Below are positions 1 through 10,525 of a stretch of 64,000 nt of DNA, in pieces. The stretch comes from Kosakonia oryzendophytica (GTDB lineage Bacteria; Pseudomonadota; Gammaproteobacteria; Enterobacterales; Enterobacteriaceae). The stretch lies in assembly GCF_900094925.1 (NCBI RefSeq), contig NZ_FMAY01000007.1:62001-126000 (forward strand), read 5' to 3'. The translations under genes were made by a program, and so were the position numbers. Within the stretch, counting starts at the first letter, position 1, and each line of letters opens with the position of its first letter. A model generated the notes under the pieces. The model was not told the DNA's origin and did no database searches. It worked only from the letters and a program-made list of their open reading frames with translations.

Positions 1-583
1 CACGGTAGAAGCCCTCCAGGTCGGCCAACGCCATTTCACCCGCATTTTCCTGCTGTTGCAGCTCCAGGTAGGCGATCAGCATACCGAACTGGGTACCCCA
101 GTCGCCGACGTGGTTCGCGCGAATCACGTTATGACCGAGAAATTCAAGCGTACGTACGGATGCATCACCGATAATGGTGGAACGCAGGTGACCAACGTGC
201 ATCTCTTTTGCCACGTTCGGTGCAGAGTAATCGATAACGATGGTTTGTGGCTGCGGACGAGTGACGCCCAGACGATCCGATGCCAGCGCCAGGGTGACCT
301 GCTGCGCAAGAAATTCCGGCGCAAGAAAAATATTGATAAAACCAGGACCGGCAATTTCAACTTTGCTGGCAATCCCGTCCAGAGAGAGGTGCGTCAGGAC
401 CTGCTCGGCCAGTTGTCGCGGCGCCATGCCCAGTTTTTTTGCAACTGCCATCACGCCATTAGCCTGATAGTCGCCAAACTGAACTTTTGCGGACTGACGT
501 ACCTGCGCTTCGCAATCTGCGGGGGCGCCTGCAGCAATCATGGCCTGACTGACTTTTTCTGAGAGAAGAGCCTGAATATTCAC
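1..583 (-). CDS. argS: Arginyl-tRNA synthetase, N-terminal part (runs off the window)
   Basis: Class I aminoacyl-tRNA synthetase that charges tRNA-Arg. Only the first ~194 residues are present; the gene continues beyond the left edge. The visible part begins [11 protein letters not shown], covers the N-terminal tRNA-binding additional domain and reaches the catalytic fold, with the HIGH-type signature seen as HVGH near residue 130. The start is a GTG at 581-583, chosen because it gives the conserved N-terminus. The gene is divergent from yecM across a ~146-bp gap. Confidence 0.95.
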   Translation of the reverse strand, partial: MNIQALLSEKVSQAMIAAGAPADCEAQVRQSAKVQFGDYQANGVMAVAKKLGMAPRQLAEQVLTHLSLDGIASKVEIAGPGFINIFLAPEFLAQQVTLALASDRLGVTRPQPQTIVIDYSAPNVAKEMHVGHLRSTIIGDASVRTLEFLGHNVIRANHVGDWGTQFGMLIAYLELQQQENAGEMALADLEGFYR

Positions 584-729
584 CGGGATACCTTACATTT
601 AGGACGCCGCGTAACAGGGGCGGCGTCCGGGTGTTTAATAAAGGCGGGAGTATACTGCAAATGCCCGGTGGCGTCAGCACTGCATAACACGGTAGATTAT
701 GCGCTTTGTGATGACTTACGGGCACTGTT

Positions 730-1290
730 ATGAGTAATTGGCAAACTATCGAAGAGTTGCAGGATATCGTGGAAGATTTGCCGCGTTTCACTGACGACTT
801 GCAGAAATTTACTACCCGTCTTGGACTGAATATTGCACCATTAAACGCCGACCATATTTCGCTACGTTGTCATCAAAATACCACCGCAGAGCGCTGGCGG
901 CGCGGTTTTGAACGGTGTGGTGAACTGCTCTCGGAGAACAGGATTAATGGTCGACCGATTTGCCTGTTTAAACTGCATGAACCGCTGTGTGTTGCGCACT
1001 GGCAATTCACCGTCATTGAGCTGCCATGGCCAGGTGAAAAACGGTATCCCCACGAAGGCTGGGAACATATCGAGATCGTATTGCCGGGGGCGCCGGAGAC
1101 ATTGAATGCGCGCGCGCTGGCGCTTTTGGCGGACGAAGGCCTGAGCCAGCCGGGGGTGTCAGTAAAAACCAGTTCACCCAAAGGCGAGCGTGAGCGTCTG
1201 CCAAACCCAACGCTGGCGGTGACAGATGGCAGGGTGACGGTGAAATTTCACCCCTGGACGATTGAAGACATCGTCGCCAGCGAGGGGTGA
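730..1290 (+). CDS. yecM: VOC-superfamily protein YecM
   Basis: A 186-residue protein of the YecM family, which has a glyoxalase/vicinal-oxygen-chelate fold; its reaction is not established. The conserved block around residues 85-120 (HWQFTVIELPWPGEKRYPHEGW, shown here only as key residues H, W, E, R, Y, H, E, W) and the C-terminal PNPTLAV...VKFHPW segment match the family along the full length. It lies between argS (divergent) and cutC (same strand, ~77 bp downstream), the usual enterobacterial neighbourhood. No operon partner is implied by the spacing. Confidence 0.9.
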   Translation: MSNWQTIEELQDIVEDLPRFTDDLQKFTTRLGLNIAPLNADHISLRCHQNTTAERWRRGFERCGELLSENRINGRPICLFKLHEPLCVAHWQFTVIELPWPGEKRYPHEGWEHIEIVLPGAPETLNARALALLADEGLSQPGVSVKTSSPKGERERLPNPTLAVTDGRVTVKFHPWTIEDIVASEG

Positions 1291-1367
1291 CACACCGCCT
1301 GTGAAGGTGAGCAAAAACCGACTGAACGAAACAAGCCACAAGCCATGATAAAGAAAAGGGAGGAGTG

Positions 1368-2111
1368 ATGAGCATACTGGAAATTTGTTGTTATGGCGTC
1401 GAAGACGCGGTAATCGCTCAGCAGTCCGGTGCAGATCGCATTGAATTTTGCGCAGCACCGAAAGAAGGGGGCTTAACCCCGTCCTATGGCGCGCTGAGAA
1501 GCATTCGCCAGGCGGTGACGATTCCGGTGCATCCGATAGTGCGCCCGCGCGGCGGTGATTTTTGCTATCGCAAAGATGAATTTGCCACCATGCTTGATGA
1601 TATTCACTTTCTCCATAAGCTCGGCTTTCCCGGCCTGGTCACCGGTATTCTTAATGAGGACGGCGATGTTGATTTGGCGCGAATGCGTGACGTGATGAGC
1701 GCGGCGCAGGGAATGGCGGTTACTTTTCATCGGGCTTTCGATATGTGCGCCGATCCTGTGCAAGCCCTTGATTCATTAGCGGAGTTAGGCGTTTCGCGCA
1801 TTCTGACGTCAGGGCAACAGGCGTCGGCGGAAAAAGGACTTTCATTAATCAGGGAACTTAATGCCCGGTCCGGTGTTCCAATCATTATGGCAGGCGCAGG
1901 TGTGCGCCCGGATAACCTCTCACTGTTCCTTTCTGCAGGCGTAAAAGAGGTGCATAGCTCGGCAGGCAATTGGACAGCGTCGCCGATGCGTTATCGCAAT
2001 AAGGGGTTGTCGATGTCTTCAGATGCCAGTGCGGATGAATATGCCCGCTATGGCGTTGACGGAAATACAGTGGCGTTGATGAAGCAGATGATGGTTGCTT
2101 ATCACCCCTGA
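1368..2111 (+). CDS. cutC: CutC family protein
   Basis: A TIM-barrel protein of the CutC family, historically linked to copper tolerance. In E. coli that phenotype has been attributed to the sRNA MicL encoded at the gene's 3' end, so the protein's own role is open. Family motifs are clear: LEICCYG at the N-terminus, [36 protein letters not shown] and EVHSSAG. The ATG at 1368 was chosen; an upstream in-frame GTG at 1365 is possible, but the AGGAG spacing favours 1368. The 247-residue length is normal. The sequence seems more diverged from the K-12 protein than its neighbours are, while the MicL elements inside it are kept. Confidence 0.92.
   Translation: MSILEICCYGVEDAVIAQQSGADRIEFCAAPKEGGLTPSYGALRSIRQAVTIPVHPIVRPRGGDFCYRKDEFATMLDDIHFLHKLGFPGLVTGILNEDGDVDLARMRDVMSAAQGMAVTFHRAFDMCADPVQALDSLAELGVSRILTSGQQASAEKGLSLIRELNARSGVPIIMAGAGVRPDNLSLFLSAGVKEVHSSAGNWTASPMRYRNKGLSMSSDASADEYARYGVDGNTVALMKQMMVAYHP
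1853..1881 (+). promoter_or_regulatory. Sigma-E promoter for MicL, inside cutC
   Basis: GGAACTT at 1853-1859 and TCCAA at 1877-1881 with a 17-bp spacer match the extracytoplasmic-stress sigma-E consensus. A start about 6 bp downstream (~1887) gives a transcript of ~307 nt to the terminator at 2193, the length reported for primary MicL in E. coli. Confidence 0.75.
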
Positions 2112-2193
2112 AACCAGTTTTTACCGCGCATCATGTCGCCCAATGTGATGTTTGCTTGTACCAGGCCCCTGCCATTAACAGGGGCCTTTTTTT
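1887..2193 (+). ncRNA. micL: MicL sRNA (primary transcript; processed MicL-S ~2114-2193)
   Basis: MicL (RyeF/SlrA) is a sigma-E-dependent, Hfq-binding sRNA that in E. coli represses translation of the major lipoprotein Lpp. Here the region just after the cutC stop carries CATCATGTCGCCCAATGTGA (from ~2130) and TTTGCTTGTACC, which I recognise as the conserved MicL-S core, followed by its GC-rich terminator. The RNA starts within cutC from its own promoter and ends at the cutC terminator. The processing site near 2114 is inferred by length from the E. coli ~80-nt form. Confidence 0.8.
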
Positions 2194-2194
2194 A
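2163..2194 (+). terminator. Intrinsic terminator of cutC/MicL
   Basis: Perfect 9-bp stem AGGCCCCTG/CAGGGGCCT with a 7-nt loop followed by T8. It lies 2 bp before the stop codon of the convergent cmoB. Confidence 0.93.
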
Positions 2195-2196
2195 TC

Positions 2197-3944
<1,748 letters not shown>

Positions 3945-4340
3945 CTAATGCAGGGAGAAAACCAACTCCCAGGGCATATACCACAGGTTTGCCAGCACCA
4001 TCAGCACCAGCGAACACCAGGTGGCACTCATGCCGGAACGACGCCAGCGAAACAGCCGATGATAGTAGCCGTAATAATGCATCAGGCGACCTGCGATCAG
4101 CAGCAACCCGCAAACATGAACCATCCAGGTTTGCGCGCCGTCCATCTCCATAAAGAGCAGCAGGATGAGCGCAATGGGTATGTATTCTACCGCGTTGCCA
4201 TGGATACGAATCGCGCTTTGTAGCTCGCTAAATCCGCCATCCCCATAGCTTACGCGATACTGCATACGCAGACGTACCACATCATATGAAAACTTCAGCA
4301 GCAACAACGCACCCAACACGGCATAAAGCGCGCTAACCAT
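3945..4340 (-). CDS. yecN: MAPEG-family membrane protein YecN
   Basis: A 131-residue integral membrane protein of the MAPEG superfamily (membrane-associated proteins in eicosanoid and glutathione metabolism). About four hydrophobic segments are visible. The family signature RIHGNAVEYIPIA lies near residues 45-57, and AGRLMHYYGYYHRLFRWRR further on. The bacterial role and substrate are unknown. It is the usual neighbour of cmoA and lies ~50 bp downstream of yecE on the same strand. Confidence 0.9.
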   Translation of the reverse strand: MVSALYAVLGALLLLKFSYDVVRLRMQYRVSYGDGGFSELQSAIRIHGNAVEYIPIALILLLFMEMDGAQTWMVHVCGLLLIAGRLMHYYGYYHRLFRWRRSGMSATWCSLVLMVLANLWYMPWELVFSLH

Positions 4341-4391
4341 ACTAACTCCCTTTAAGGCTTGGTGACCGCTTTACAATGATAGGGGGTTCAG

Positions 4392-5210
4392 TCAGAAAAG
4401 AGAAGATTGCCGGGGAATGGCGGGCGCGTCGCCAATGCAGGGCAGTACTGTATACAAATCCTGCCATAGCGTTTCTACCAGTTCCGGTGCCTGGGCAATA
4501 TCCGGCGTGTGCAAAAAGAGATAGGGCGTGGTGGTTTGCTCCCAAAGCGGCAATTTACTGAGCCATACGGCAAACAATTCCCGGTTTTGTTGCATATTAT
4601 CGCTGCCGATAAAACGCACCAGCGGGTTGTGAGCGGTGACCAGCGCATGTACCGGGACTTTGGGTTTTTTACGCTGTGCTTCTTTAATGGCTTCACTGTG
4701 TGCGACGGCGCTGTGCACTGGACGGCTATCCAGGATCACCCGATTAACGCCGCGGGCATGAAACCCCTGATTCAGCGCTTTTTCTTCCTCGCCTTTGGCA
4801 AAAAAAGTTGGATGCCGGACTTCAACACCATAAGTAAACGTTGGCGGCAAACTGTCAATAAAAGCCCACAGCGCAGGTAAATCCTGCGGTCCGAACGTGG
4901 CAGGCAACTGGATCCAGTACTGACCAATACGGTTTGCCAGCGGCGACAGGCGGGTAAAAAATTCCGTGGTCAGGTCGGCGCAGTTGCGCAGCGCCGCCTG
5001 GTGGGAAATGGTAGCAGGGAATTTAAAGCAGAAGCGAAAATCGTCGGTGGTTTGATCGCGCCAGCGGCTTACTACCTCTGCTTTGGGCAGAGCATAGAGC
5101 GTGGTATTGCCTTCGACGCAATTAAAATGCCGGGCATACTCTTCGAGACTGGTGATGCCAAGGCGCACCCATTCCGGGTGCGACCACTGCGGCAGGCCGA
5201 TATAAATCAT
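4392..5210 (-). CDS. yecE: DUF72 family protein YecE
   Basis: A 272-residue TIM-barrel protein of the DUF72 family, of unknown function. The N-terminal [14 protein letters not shown] and [14 protein letters not shown] segments and the VEVRHPTFF motif near residue 128 are characteristic. The start ATG overlaps the yecD stop by 4 bp, which suggests co-translation with the isochorismatase-like YecD. No biochemical role can be assigned from the sequence. Confidence 0.9.
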   Translation of the reverse strand: MIYIGLPQWSHPEWVRLGITSLEEYARHFNCVEGNTTLYALPKAEVVSRWRDQTTDDFRFCFKFPATISHQAALRNCADLTTEFFTRLSPLANRIGQYWIQLPATFGPQDLPALWAFIDSLPPTFTYGVEVRHPTFFAKGEEEKALNQGFHARGVNRVILDSRPVHSAVAHSEAIKEAQRKKPKVPVHALVTAHNPLVRFIGSDNMQQNRELFAVWLSKLPLWEQTTTPYLFLHTPDIAQAPELVETLWQDLYTVLPCIGDAPAIPRQSSLF

Positions 5211-5773
5211 AATGCGTTGATGATCTCATCCGTGCTGCGAACACGGCCAATACGTGGAAAAATGTAAGTCATACTGCCTTGATGTTGTTCGTTACTGCCC
5301 GCGCTGCAAGCATCTTCTGCGATCACCAGCGAGAAGCCGAGCTCCCAGGCATTACGGGCGGTGGATTCGACGCCAATATTGGTCGAAATACCGCACAGCA
5401 CAATGGTGTCAATGCCGCGACGGCGTAATTGCAACTCCAGGTCGGTACCGTAGAACGCGCCCCATTGGCGTTTTGTCACTTCGATGTCGCTCGCTTTTTT
5501 ACCCAGCGCGACCGGGTAATCCCACCAGTTTGCAGGTAGAGCATGACCACCGACCGGAGCATCTACCGGCTGTTTCAGCGCTTCAGCGAAATCCACTGAC
5601 CAGCCGACGCGCACCAGCACGACCGGCGCACTTTTGGCGCGAAATGTGTCCGCCAACGCAGCGGCACGTTGAACCACCTCCTGCGCCGTATGCGGGCCAC
5701 CGGCGAAAGGCAGGATGCCTTCCTGCAAATCGATCACGACCAGCGCGGTTTTCTCAGCGTTGAGTTCCAGCAT
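5207..5773 (-). CDS. yecD: Isochorismatase-family hydrolase YecD
   Basis: A 188-residue cysteine-hydrolase-like protein with the isochorismatase fold. [12 protein letters not shown] near residue 10 supplies the catalytic Asp, [13 protein letters not shown] the Lys region, and [21 protein letters not shown] the cysteine motif with the cis-peptide region. All three triad positions are present, so it is probably an active hydrolase, but the substrate is unknown. It is first in the leftward cluster yecD-yecE-yecN-cmoA-cmoB and divergent from aspS. Confidence 0.9.
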   Translation of the reverse strand: MLELNAEKTALVVIDLQEGILPFAGGPHTAQEVVQRAAALADTFRAKSAPVVLVRVGWSVDFAEALKQPVDAPVGGHALPANWWDYPVALGKKASDIEVTKRQWGAFYGTDLELQLRRRGIDTIVLCGISTNIGVESTARNAWELGFSLVIAEDACSAGSNEQHQGSMTYIFPRIGRVRSTDEIINAL

Positions 5774-5909
5774 ATTAACTCCTGAAAAATGAATGACGTC
5801 GGTAGCTACCTTACGCGTTGTGGCGTCGCGCGCGGTTTACAATTTTTGTTAAATTTTGTGAGAATGCGCAATAAGCGCGCAGCAAACGCGCGTACAGTCA
5901 GTCGCGGGC

Positions 5910-5938
5910 TTATCGTCAGGCAGAATTTCCAGTATAAT
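5910..5938 (+). promoter_or_regulatory. Candidate aspS promoter
   Basis: A consensus -10 TATAAT at 5933-5938 with a weak -35 TTATCG at 5910-5915 and a 17-bp spacer. It lies ~100 bp upstream of the aspS start and leaves a GC-rich leader that includes a small CACCTGCACCGCAGGTG hairpin. Confidence 0.5.
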
Positions 5939-6039
5939 AGCCCCCTTTTTTCATCCAGTTGTGACATACGAAAATAGCTGCTACCTAAGCACCTGCACCG
6001 CAGGTGACGGGTCGCACGCAGCTAATTAAGGGATATCTC

Positions 6040-7818
6040 ATGCGTACAGTATATTGCGGGCAGCTCAATCAGTCCCATGTGGGACAGCAAGTAACGCTTT
6101 GTGGGTGGGTCAATCGTCGTCGTGACCTCGGTAGCCTTATCTTTATTGATATGCGCGATCGTGAAGGCATCGTGCAGGTGTTTTTCGACCCGGACCATCA
6201 GGATGCGTTCCAGCTCGCTTCCGAACTGCGTAATGAGTTCTGCATTCAGATTACCGGCACCGTACGCGCCCGTGATGCGAAAAACGTCAACAAAGATATG
6301 GCTACCGGCGAAGTGGAAGTGTTCGCGACTGCGCTGAACATTATCAACCGCGCTGAAGCCTTGCCGCTGGATTCCAACCACGTCAACACCGAAGAAGCGC
6401 GTCTGAAATACCGCTATCTCGATTTACGTCGTCCGGAAATGGCTCAGCGCCTGAAAACGCGTGCGAAAATCACCAGCTTTGTCCGTCGCTTTATGGATGA
6501 CCACGGCTTCCTCGACATTGAAACCCCAATGCTGACCAAAGCCACGCCGGAAGGCGCGCGCGACTACCTCGTGCCAAGCCGTGTGCATAAAGGTAAATTC
6601 TACGCGTTGCCGCAGTCCCCGCAGTTGTTCAAACAGCTGCTGATGATGTCCGGTTTTGACCGCTACTATCAGATCGTAAAATGTTTCCGCGACGAAGACC
6701 TGCGTGCTGACCGTCAGCCGGAATTCACCCAGATTGATGTGGAAACCTCCTTCATGACCGCGCCGCAGGTGCGTGAAGTGATGGAAGCGATGGTACGTCA
6801 GCTGTGGCTGGAGATTAAAGGCGTGGATCTGGGTGATTTCCCGATCATGACCTTTGCTGAAGCCGAACGCCGTTACGGTTCCGATAAACCGGATCTGCGT
6901 AACCCGATGGAGCTGGTGGACGTTGCTGACCTGCTCAAAGACGTTGAGTTCAAAGTTTTCTCCGGCCCGGCCAACGACGCCAAAGGGCGTGTTGCTGCGC
7001 TGCGTGTGCCAGGCGGCGCACAGATCAGCCGTAAACAGATTGACGACTACGGCAAATTCATCGAAATCTACGGCGCGAAAGGTCTGGCCTATATTAAGGT
7101 CAATGAAGCAGCAAAAGGCCTGGAAGGCATCACCAGCCCGGTGGCGAAATTCCTCAACGCTGATATCGTCAGCGCGATCCTGACACGCACTGGCGCACAA
7201 GATGGCGATATGATTTTCTTTGGCGCGGACAACAAAAAAGTCGTTGCCGATGCGCTGGGCGCGCTGCGTCTGAAACTGGGTAAAGATCTGAACCTGACCG
7301 ACGAAGCCAAATGGGCGCCGCTGTGGGTGATCGACTTCCCGATGTTTGAAGATGACGGTGAAGGCGGTCTGACGGCAATGCATCATCCGTTCACCTCGCC
7401 GAAAGACATGTCTGCCGCAGAGCTGAAAGCCGCGCCGGAAGATGCCGTTGCCAACGCCTACGATATGGTCATTAACGGTTATGAAGTGGGCGGTGGTTCG
7501 GTGCGTATTCACAACGGTGAAATGCAGCAGACCGTGTTTGGTATTCTGGGCATTAACGAGCAGGAACAGCGTGAGAAGTTTGGCTTCCTGCTGGACGCAC
7601 TGAAATACGGTACACCGCCGCATGCTGGCCTGGCGTTTGGTCTGGATCGCCTGACCATGTTGCTGACCGGTACAGACAATATCCGCGACGTTATCGCTTT
7701 CCCGAAAACGACGGCAGCCGCCTGTCTGATGACTGAAGCACCGAGCTTCGCCAACCCGGCGGCACTGGCTGAATTGGGTATTGCGGTGTTGAAAAAAGAG
7801 TCTGCGGAGAACAAGTAA
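6040..7818 (+). CDS. aspS: Aspartyl-tRNA synthetase
   Basis: Class IIb synthetase that charges tRNA-Asp. The 592-residue protein has an N-terminal OB-fold anticodon-binding domain (residues 1-110, with [20 protein letters not shown]), class II motif 2 ([16 protein letters not shown] near 215-230) and motif 3 ([13 protein letters not shown] near 528-540), plus the bacterial GAD insertion domain between. The start MRTVYCGQ was preferred over an in-frame upstream ATG because it matches the family N-terminus and follows an AAGGGA site. nudB begins 1 bp after the stop. Confidence 0.98.
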   Translation: MRTVYCGQLNQSHVGQQVTLCGWVNRRRDLGSLIFIDMRDREGIVQVFFDPDHQDAFQLASELRNEFCIQITGTVRARDAKNVNKDMATGEVEVFATALNIINRAEALPLDSNHVNTEEARLKYRYLDLRRPEMAQRLKTRAKITSFVRRFMDDHGFLDIETPMLTKATPEGARDYLVPSRVHKGKFYALPQSPQLFKQLLMMSGFDRYYQIVKCFRDEDLRADRQPEFTQIDVETSFMTAPQVREVMEAMVRQLWLEIKGVDLGDFPIMTFAEAERRYGSDKPDLRNPMELVDVADLLKDVEFKVFSGPANDAKGRVAALRVPGGAQISRKQIDDYGKFIEIYGAKGLAYIKVNEAAKGLEGITSPVAKFLNADIVSAILTRTGAQDGDMIFFGADNKKVVADALGALRLKLGKDLNLTDEAKWAPLWVIDFPMFEDDGEGGLTAMHHPFTSPKDMSAAELKAAPEDAVANAYDMVINGYEVGGGSVRIHNGEMQQTVFGILGINEQEQREKFGFLLDALKYGTPPHAGLAFGLDRLTMLLTGTDNIRDVIAFPKTTAAACLMTEAPSFANPAALAELGIAVLKKESAENK

Positions 7819-7819
7819 C

Positions 7820-8263
7820 ATGCCATTTAAGCATCCCGTTTCGGTGCTGGTCGTGATCTACGCACAGGATACGAAACGGGTGCTAATGCTGCAGCGACGC
7901 GACGATCCTGATTTCTGGCAGTCGGTTACCGGCAGCCTGGAAGCAGGGGAAACCGCGTTGCAGGCCGCCATGCGTGAAGTAAAGGAAGAGGTCGACATTG
8001 ATATTGCTCTTGAGCAACTGACCTTAGTCGACTGTCAGCGCACGGTGGAGTATGAAATTTTTAGTCATTTACGTCATCGCTACGCACCGGGCATTACGCA
8101 TAACAGCGAGTCCTGGTTTTGTCTCGCGTTGCCACACGAGCGGCAGATTGTTTTTAGCGAACATCTGGCCTACCGCTGGGTTGATGCGCCGCAAGCGGCT
8201 GCATTAACCAAGTCGTGGAGCAACCGGGAGGCGATTGAAGAGTTTGTAATTCATACCGCCTGA
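7820..8263 (+). CDS. nudB: Dihydroneopterin triphosphate diphosphatase
   Basis: Nudix hydrolase that removes pyrophosphate from dihydroneopterin triphosphate in folate synthesis. The 147-residue protein carries a Nudix box at about residues 37-59 ([21 protein letters not shown], one residue over the reporting limit; key residues G, E, R, E, E, E). It starts 1 bp after aspS, implying co-transcription. The N-terminus is a few residues shorter than the K-12 protein. Confidence 0.95.
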   Translation: MPFKHPVSVLVVIYAQDTKRVLMLQRRDDPDFWQSVTGSLEAGETALQAAMREVKEEVDIDIALEQLTLVDCQRTVEYEIFSHLRHRYAPGITHNSESWFCLALPHERQIVFSEHLAYRWVDAPQAAALTKSWSNREAIEEFVIHTA

Positions 8264-8289
8264 TCGGGCGGTTTCTTGGAGAGTTTTTT

Positions 8290-9030
8290 ATGGCAGGTCA
8301 TAGTAAATGGGCCAACACCAAACACCGCAAAGCAGCACAGGATGCCAAGCGCGGTAAGATCTTCACCAAAATCATTCGTGAGCTGGTCACGGCAGCGCGT
8401 CTGGGCGGCGGCGATATCGGCTCCAACCCGCGTCTGCGCGCAGCAGTGGATAAAGCGCTGTCGAACAACATGACCCGCGACACCCTGAATCGCGCAATTG
8501 CACGCGGTGTCGGTGGCGATGACGATGCGAACATGGAAACCATCATTTACGAAGGTTACGGCCCTGGCGGCACCGCGGTGATGGTGGAGTGTCTGAGTGA
8601 CAACCGTAACCGTACCGTTGCCGAAGTGCGTCATGCGTTCAGCAAATGCGGTGGTAACCTGGGCACCGACGGCTCTGTGGCTTACCTGTTCAGCAAAAAA
8701 GGGGTGATCTCTTTTGATGCTGGTGATGAAGACACCATTATGGAAGCGGCGCTGGAAGCCGGTGCAGAAGATGTGGTGACCTTTGATGACGGCGCAATTG
8801 ACGTTTACACCGCGTGGGAAGAGATGGGTGCTGTGCGCGATGCGCTGGAAGCAGCCGGTCTGAAAGCCGACAACGCAGAAGTGTCTATGATCCCGTCCAC
8901 CAAAGCGGACATGGACGCAGAAACGGCACCGAAACTACTGCGTCTGATCGACATGCTGGAAGATTGTGACGACGTGCAGGAAGTTTACCATAACGGTGAG
9001 ATCTCAGATGAGGTCGCAGCGACGCTCTGA
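8290..9030 (+). CDS. yebC: YebC/TACO1-family protein
   Basis: A 246-residue member of the YebC/TACO1 family, described as regulators of transcription or as factors that relieve ribosome stalling. The N-terminal [20 protein letters not shown] and the [13 protein letters not shown] and YEGYGPGG motifs are diagnostic. It lies 26 bp downstream of nudB and ~34 bp upstream of ruvC in the conserved aspS-nudB-yebC-ruvC cluster. Confidence 0.95.
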   Translation: MAGHSKWANTKHRKAAQDAKRGKIFTKIIRELVTAARLGGGDIGSNPRLRAAVDKALSNNMTRDTLNRAIARGVGGDDDANMETIIYEGYGPGGTAVMVECLSDNRNRTVAEVRHAFSKCGGNLGTDGSVAYLFSKKGVISFDAGDEDTIMEAALEAGAEDVVTFDDGAIDVYTAWEEMGAVRDALEAAGLKADNAEVSMIPSTKADMDAETAPKLLRLIDMLEDCDDVQEVYHNGEISDEVAATL

Positions 9031-9064
9031 TGTCGCTTAATCTGCATATAACCGGAGACGCATG

Positions 9065-9586
9065 ATGGCGATTATTCTCGGTATTGACCCGGGGTCACGC
9101 GTCACCGGTTATGGTGTGATCCGCCAGACCGGGCGGCAGTTAACCTATCTTGGTAGCGGCTGTATCCGGACAAAAGTGGACGATTTACCGTCGCGCCTGA
9201 AGCTGATTTATGCAGGCGTGACGGAAATCATCACCCAGTTTCAGCCCGATTTTTTTGCTATCGAACAGGTATTCATGGCGAAAAATGCCGATTCGGCGCT
9301 CAAGCTGGGACAGGCACGCGGCGTGGCGATTGTTGCCGCGGTGAATCAGGCGTTACCGGTATTCGAATATGCCGCCCGTCAGGTGAAACAGACGGTGGTT
9401 GGCATTGGTAGCGCGGAAAAAAGTCAGGTGCAGCATATGGTGCGTACCTTGCTGAAACTTCCCGCTAACCCACAGGCGGATGCCGCCGATGCACTGGCGA
9501 TCGCCATCACCCACTGCCATGTTAGCCAGAACGCCCTGCAAGTCAGCAGTTCCCGGCTTAACCTGGCGCGCGGAAGATTACGGTGA
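9065..9586 (+). CDS. ruvC: Holliday junction resolvase RuvC
   Basis: Endonuclease that cuts Holliday junctions as part of RuvABC. The 173-residue protein has the RNase H-like core with the acidic residues in IIGIDPGS-type (here ILGIDPGS, Asp near 7), FAIEQVF (Glu near 66) and DAADALAIA (two Asp near 138-141). The second of two adjacent ATGs was chosen because it sits 7 nt from GGAG and matches the family length. Unlike ruvAB it has no LexA box directly upstream. Confidence 0.97.
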   Translation: MAIILGIDPGSRVTGYGVIRQTGRQLTYLGSGCIRTKVDDLPSRLKLIYAGVTEIITQFQPDFFAIEQVFMAKNADSALKLGQARGVAIVAAVNQALPVFEYAARQVKQTVVGIGSAEKSQVQHMVRTLLKLPANPQADAADALAIAITHCHVSQNALQVSSSRLNLARGRLR

Positions 9587-9614
9587 AAAGCGCCACATGC
9601 TGGCGCTTTTTTTA
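9586..9614. terminator. Bidirectional terminator ruvC / XRE gene
   Basis: AAAAGCGCCA (9586-9595) pairs perfectly with TGGCGCTTTT (9601-9610), with T-runs on both strands. It separates ruvC from the convergent regulator gene. Confidence 0.9.
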
Positions 9615-10430
9615 TAACAGCGAACTGATTTTTTCCGCATCTTCCTCGGTTGAAGGGTTATAGACCACCATCGTCAGATCAGGTTGCCCCTCAACAGAAA
9701 AACTCGAGTACTCAAGCGACAGCCTGCCGACATGACCGTGCAGCAGGATCTTTGTCCCTTCCGCCATCCCCTCGATATCATTGCTCTGCCATAGCCGGGC
9801 AAACTCGGGTGAAGCGGCGCTCAGTTCCTCGACTAACGGGCGGATCTCAGCGGAAGCGCCGGCACGGGTTGCATCGGCGCGAAAGGCTGCCACCAGAAAA
9901 CGCGTCAGCCCATGCCAGTCTGTTTGCATAGCGCGTACGTGAGGATTAAGAAACATGCGCCGCAAGATATTGCGCTGCTGTGGGGGGAGGGAGGGATAAT
10001 CTGCCATCACCACAGTGGCCGCTTTATTCCAGGCCACCACATCCCAGGTGGCGTTACGGATCATCGCCGGGCTGAGCGGCATATGATCCAGCACCTTTTG
10101 CAGGCGTTCGCTTACGGTTCCGGTTGGGCTGTAATGCACGCCAGGCGCACGGCCCAGCCCGAGGTGAAACACATGTTCGCGCTCGCGCTCAGAGAGGCGT
10201 AGCGCCTGACAAATCCGTTCAAGTACTTCAGCAGAAGGCGTACCGCCACGCCCTTGCTCAAGCCATGTGTACCAGGTTGCGCTGATACAGGCCAGATGTG
10301 CCACTTCCTCCCGACGCAGCCCTGGCGTGCGCCTGCGCGTGGTGTGAAAACCCAGCGCGAGAGGATCGAGCTGCGCGCGGCGGGATTTCAGGTACTGACC
10401 GAGATCTTTCGGCTGAGTCACGCTTTGCAT
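9612..10430 (-). CDS. XRE-family regulator with MmyB-like ligand-binding domain
   Basis: A 272-residue transcription factor. Residues ~10-75 form an XRE helix-turn-helix with the signature TPGLRREEVAHLA...WYTWLEQGR, typical of regulators carrying a C-terminal MmyB-like PAS-type ligand domain (here ~105-270, with MIRNATWDVVAWNKAA). Such regulators often control a divergent oxidoreductase, and here the divergent gene is an SDR 95 bp away, so local regulation of that gene is a reasonable inference. The pair occupies the ruvC-ruvA gap, where K-12 has yebB. The ligand is unknown. Confidence 0.88.
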   Translation of the reverse strand: MQSVTQPKDLGQYLKSRRAQLDPLALGFHTTRRRTPGLRREEVAHLACISATWYTWLEQGRGGTPSAEVLERICQALRLSEREREHVFHLGLGRAPGVHYSPTGTVSERLQKVLDHMPLSPAMIRNATWDVVAWNKAATVVMADYPSLPPQQRNILRRMFLNPHVRAMQTDWHGLTRFLVAAFRADATRAGASAEIRPLVEELSAASPEFARLWQSNDIEGMAEGTKILLHGHVGRLSLEYSSFSVEGQPDLTMVVYNPSTEEDAEKISSLL

Positions 10431-10525
10431 CCTGTTAGTCCTTATACCACGATAATGTCACTACTTTTCTCTGTTATGGATATTCATCAGGATAACTGCG
10501 CGAGTCAACATAAGGAGACACACGC
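10431..10525. promoter_or_regulatory. Divergent promoter region of the XRE/SDR pair
   Basis: A 95-bp AT-leaning gap that must hold both promoters and probably the regulator's operator. AGGAG at ~10512 is the SDR ribosome-binding site. No clear long palindrome was identified. Confidence 0.5.

Noticed and set aside
6424-7821. 465-codon open frame antisense to aspS
   Set aside because: It lies entirely opposite the well-supported aspS gene and reflects its codon usage; the translation is His/Arg/Phe-rich with no family features.
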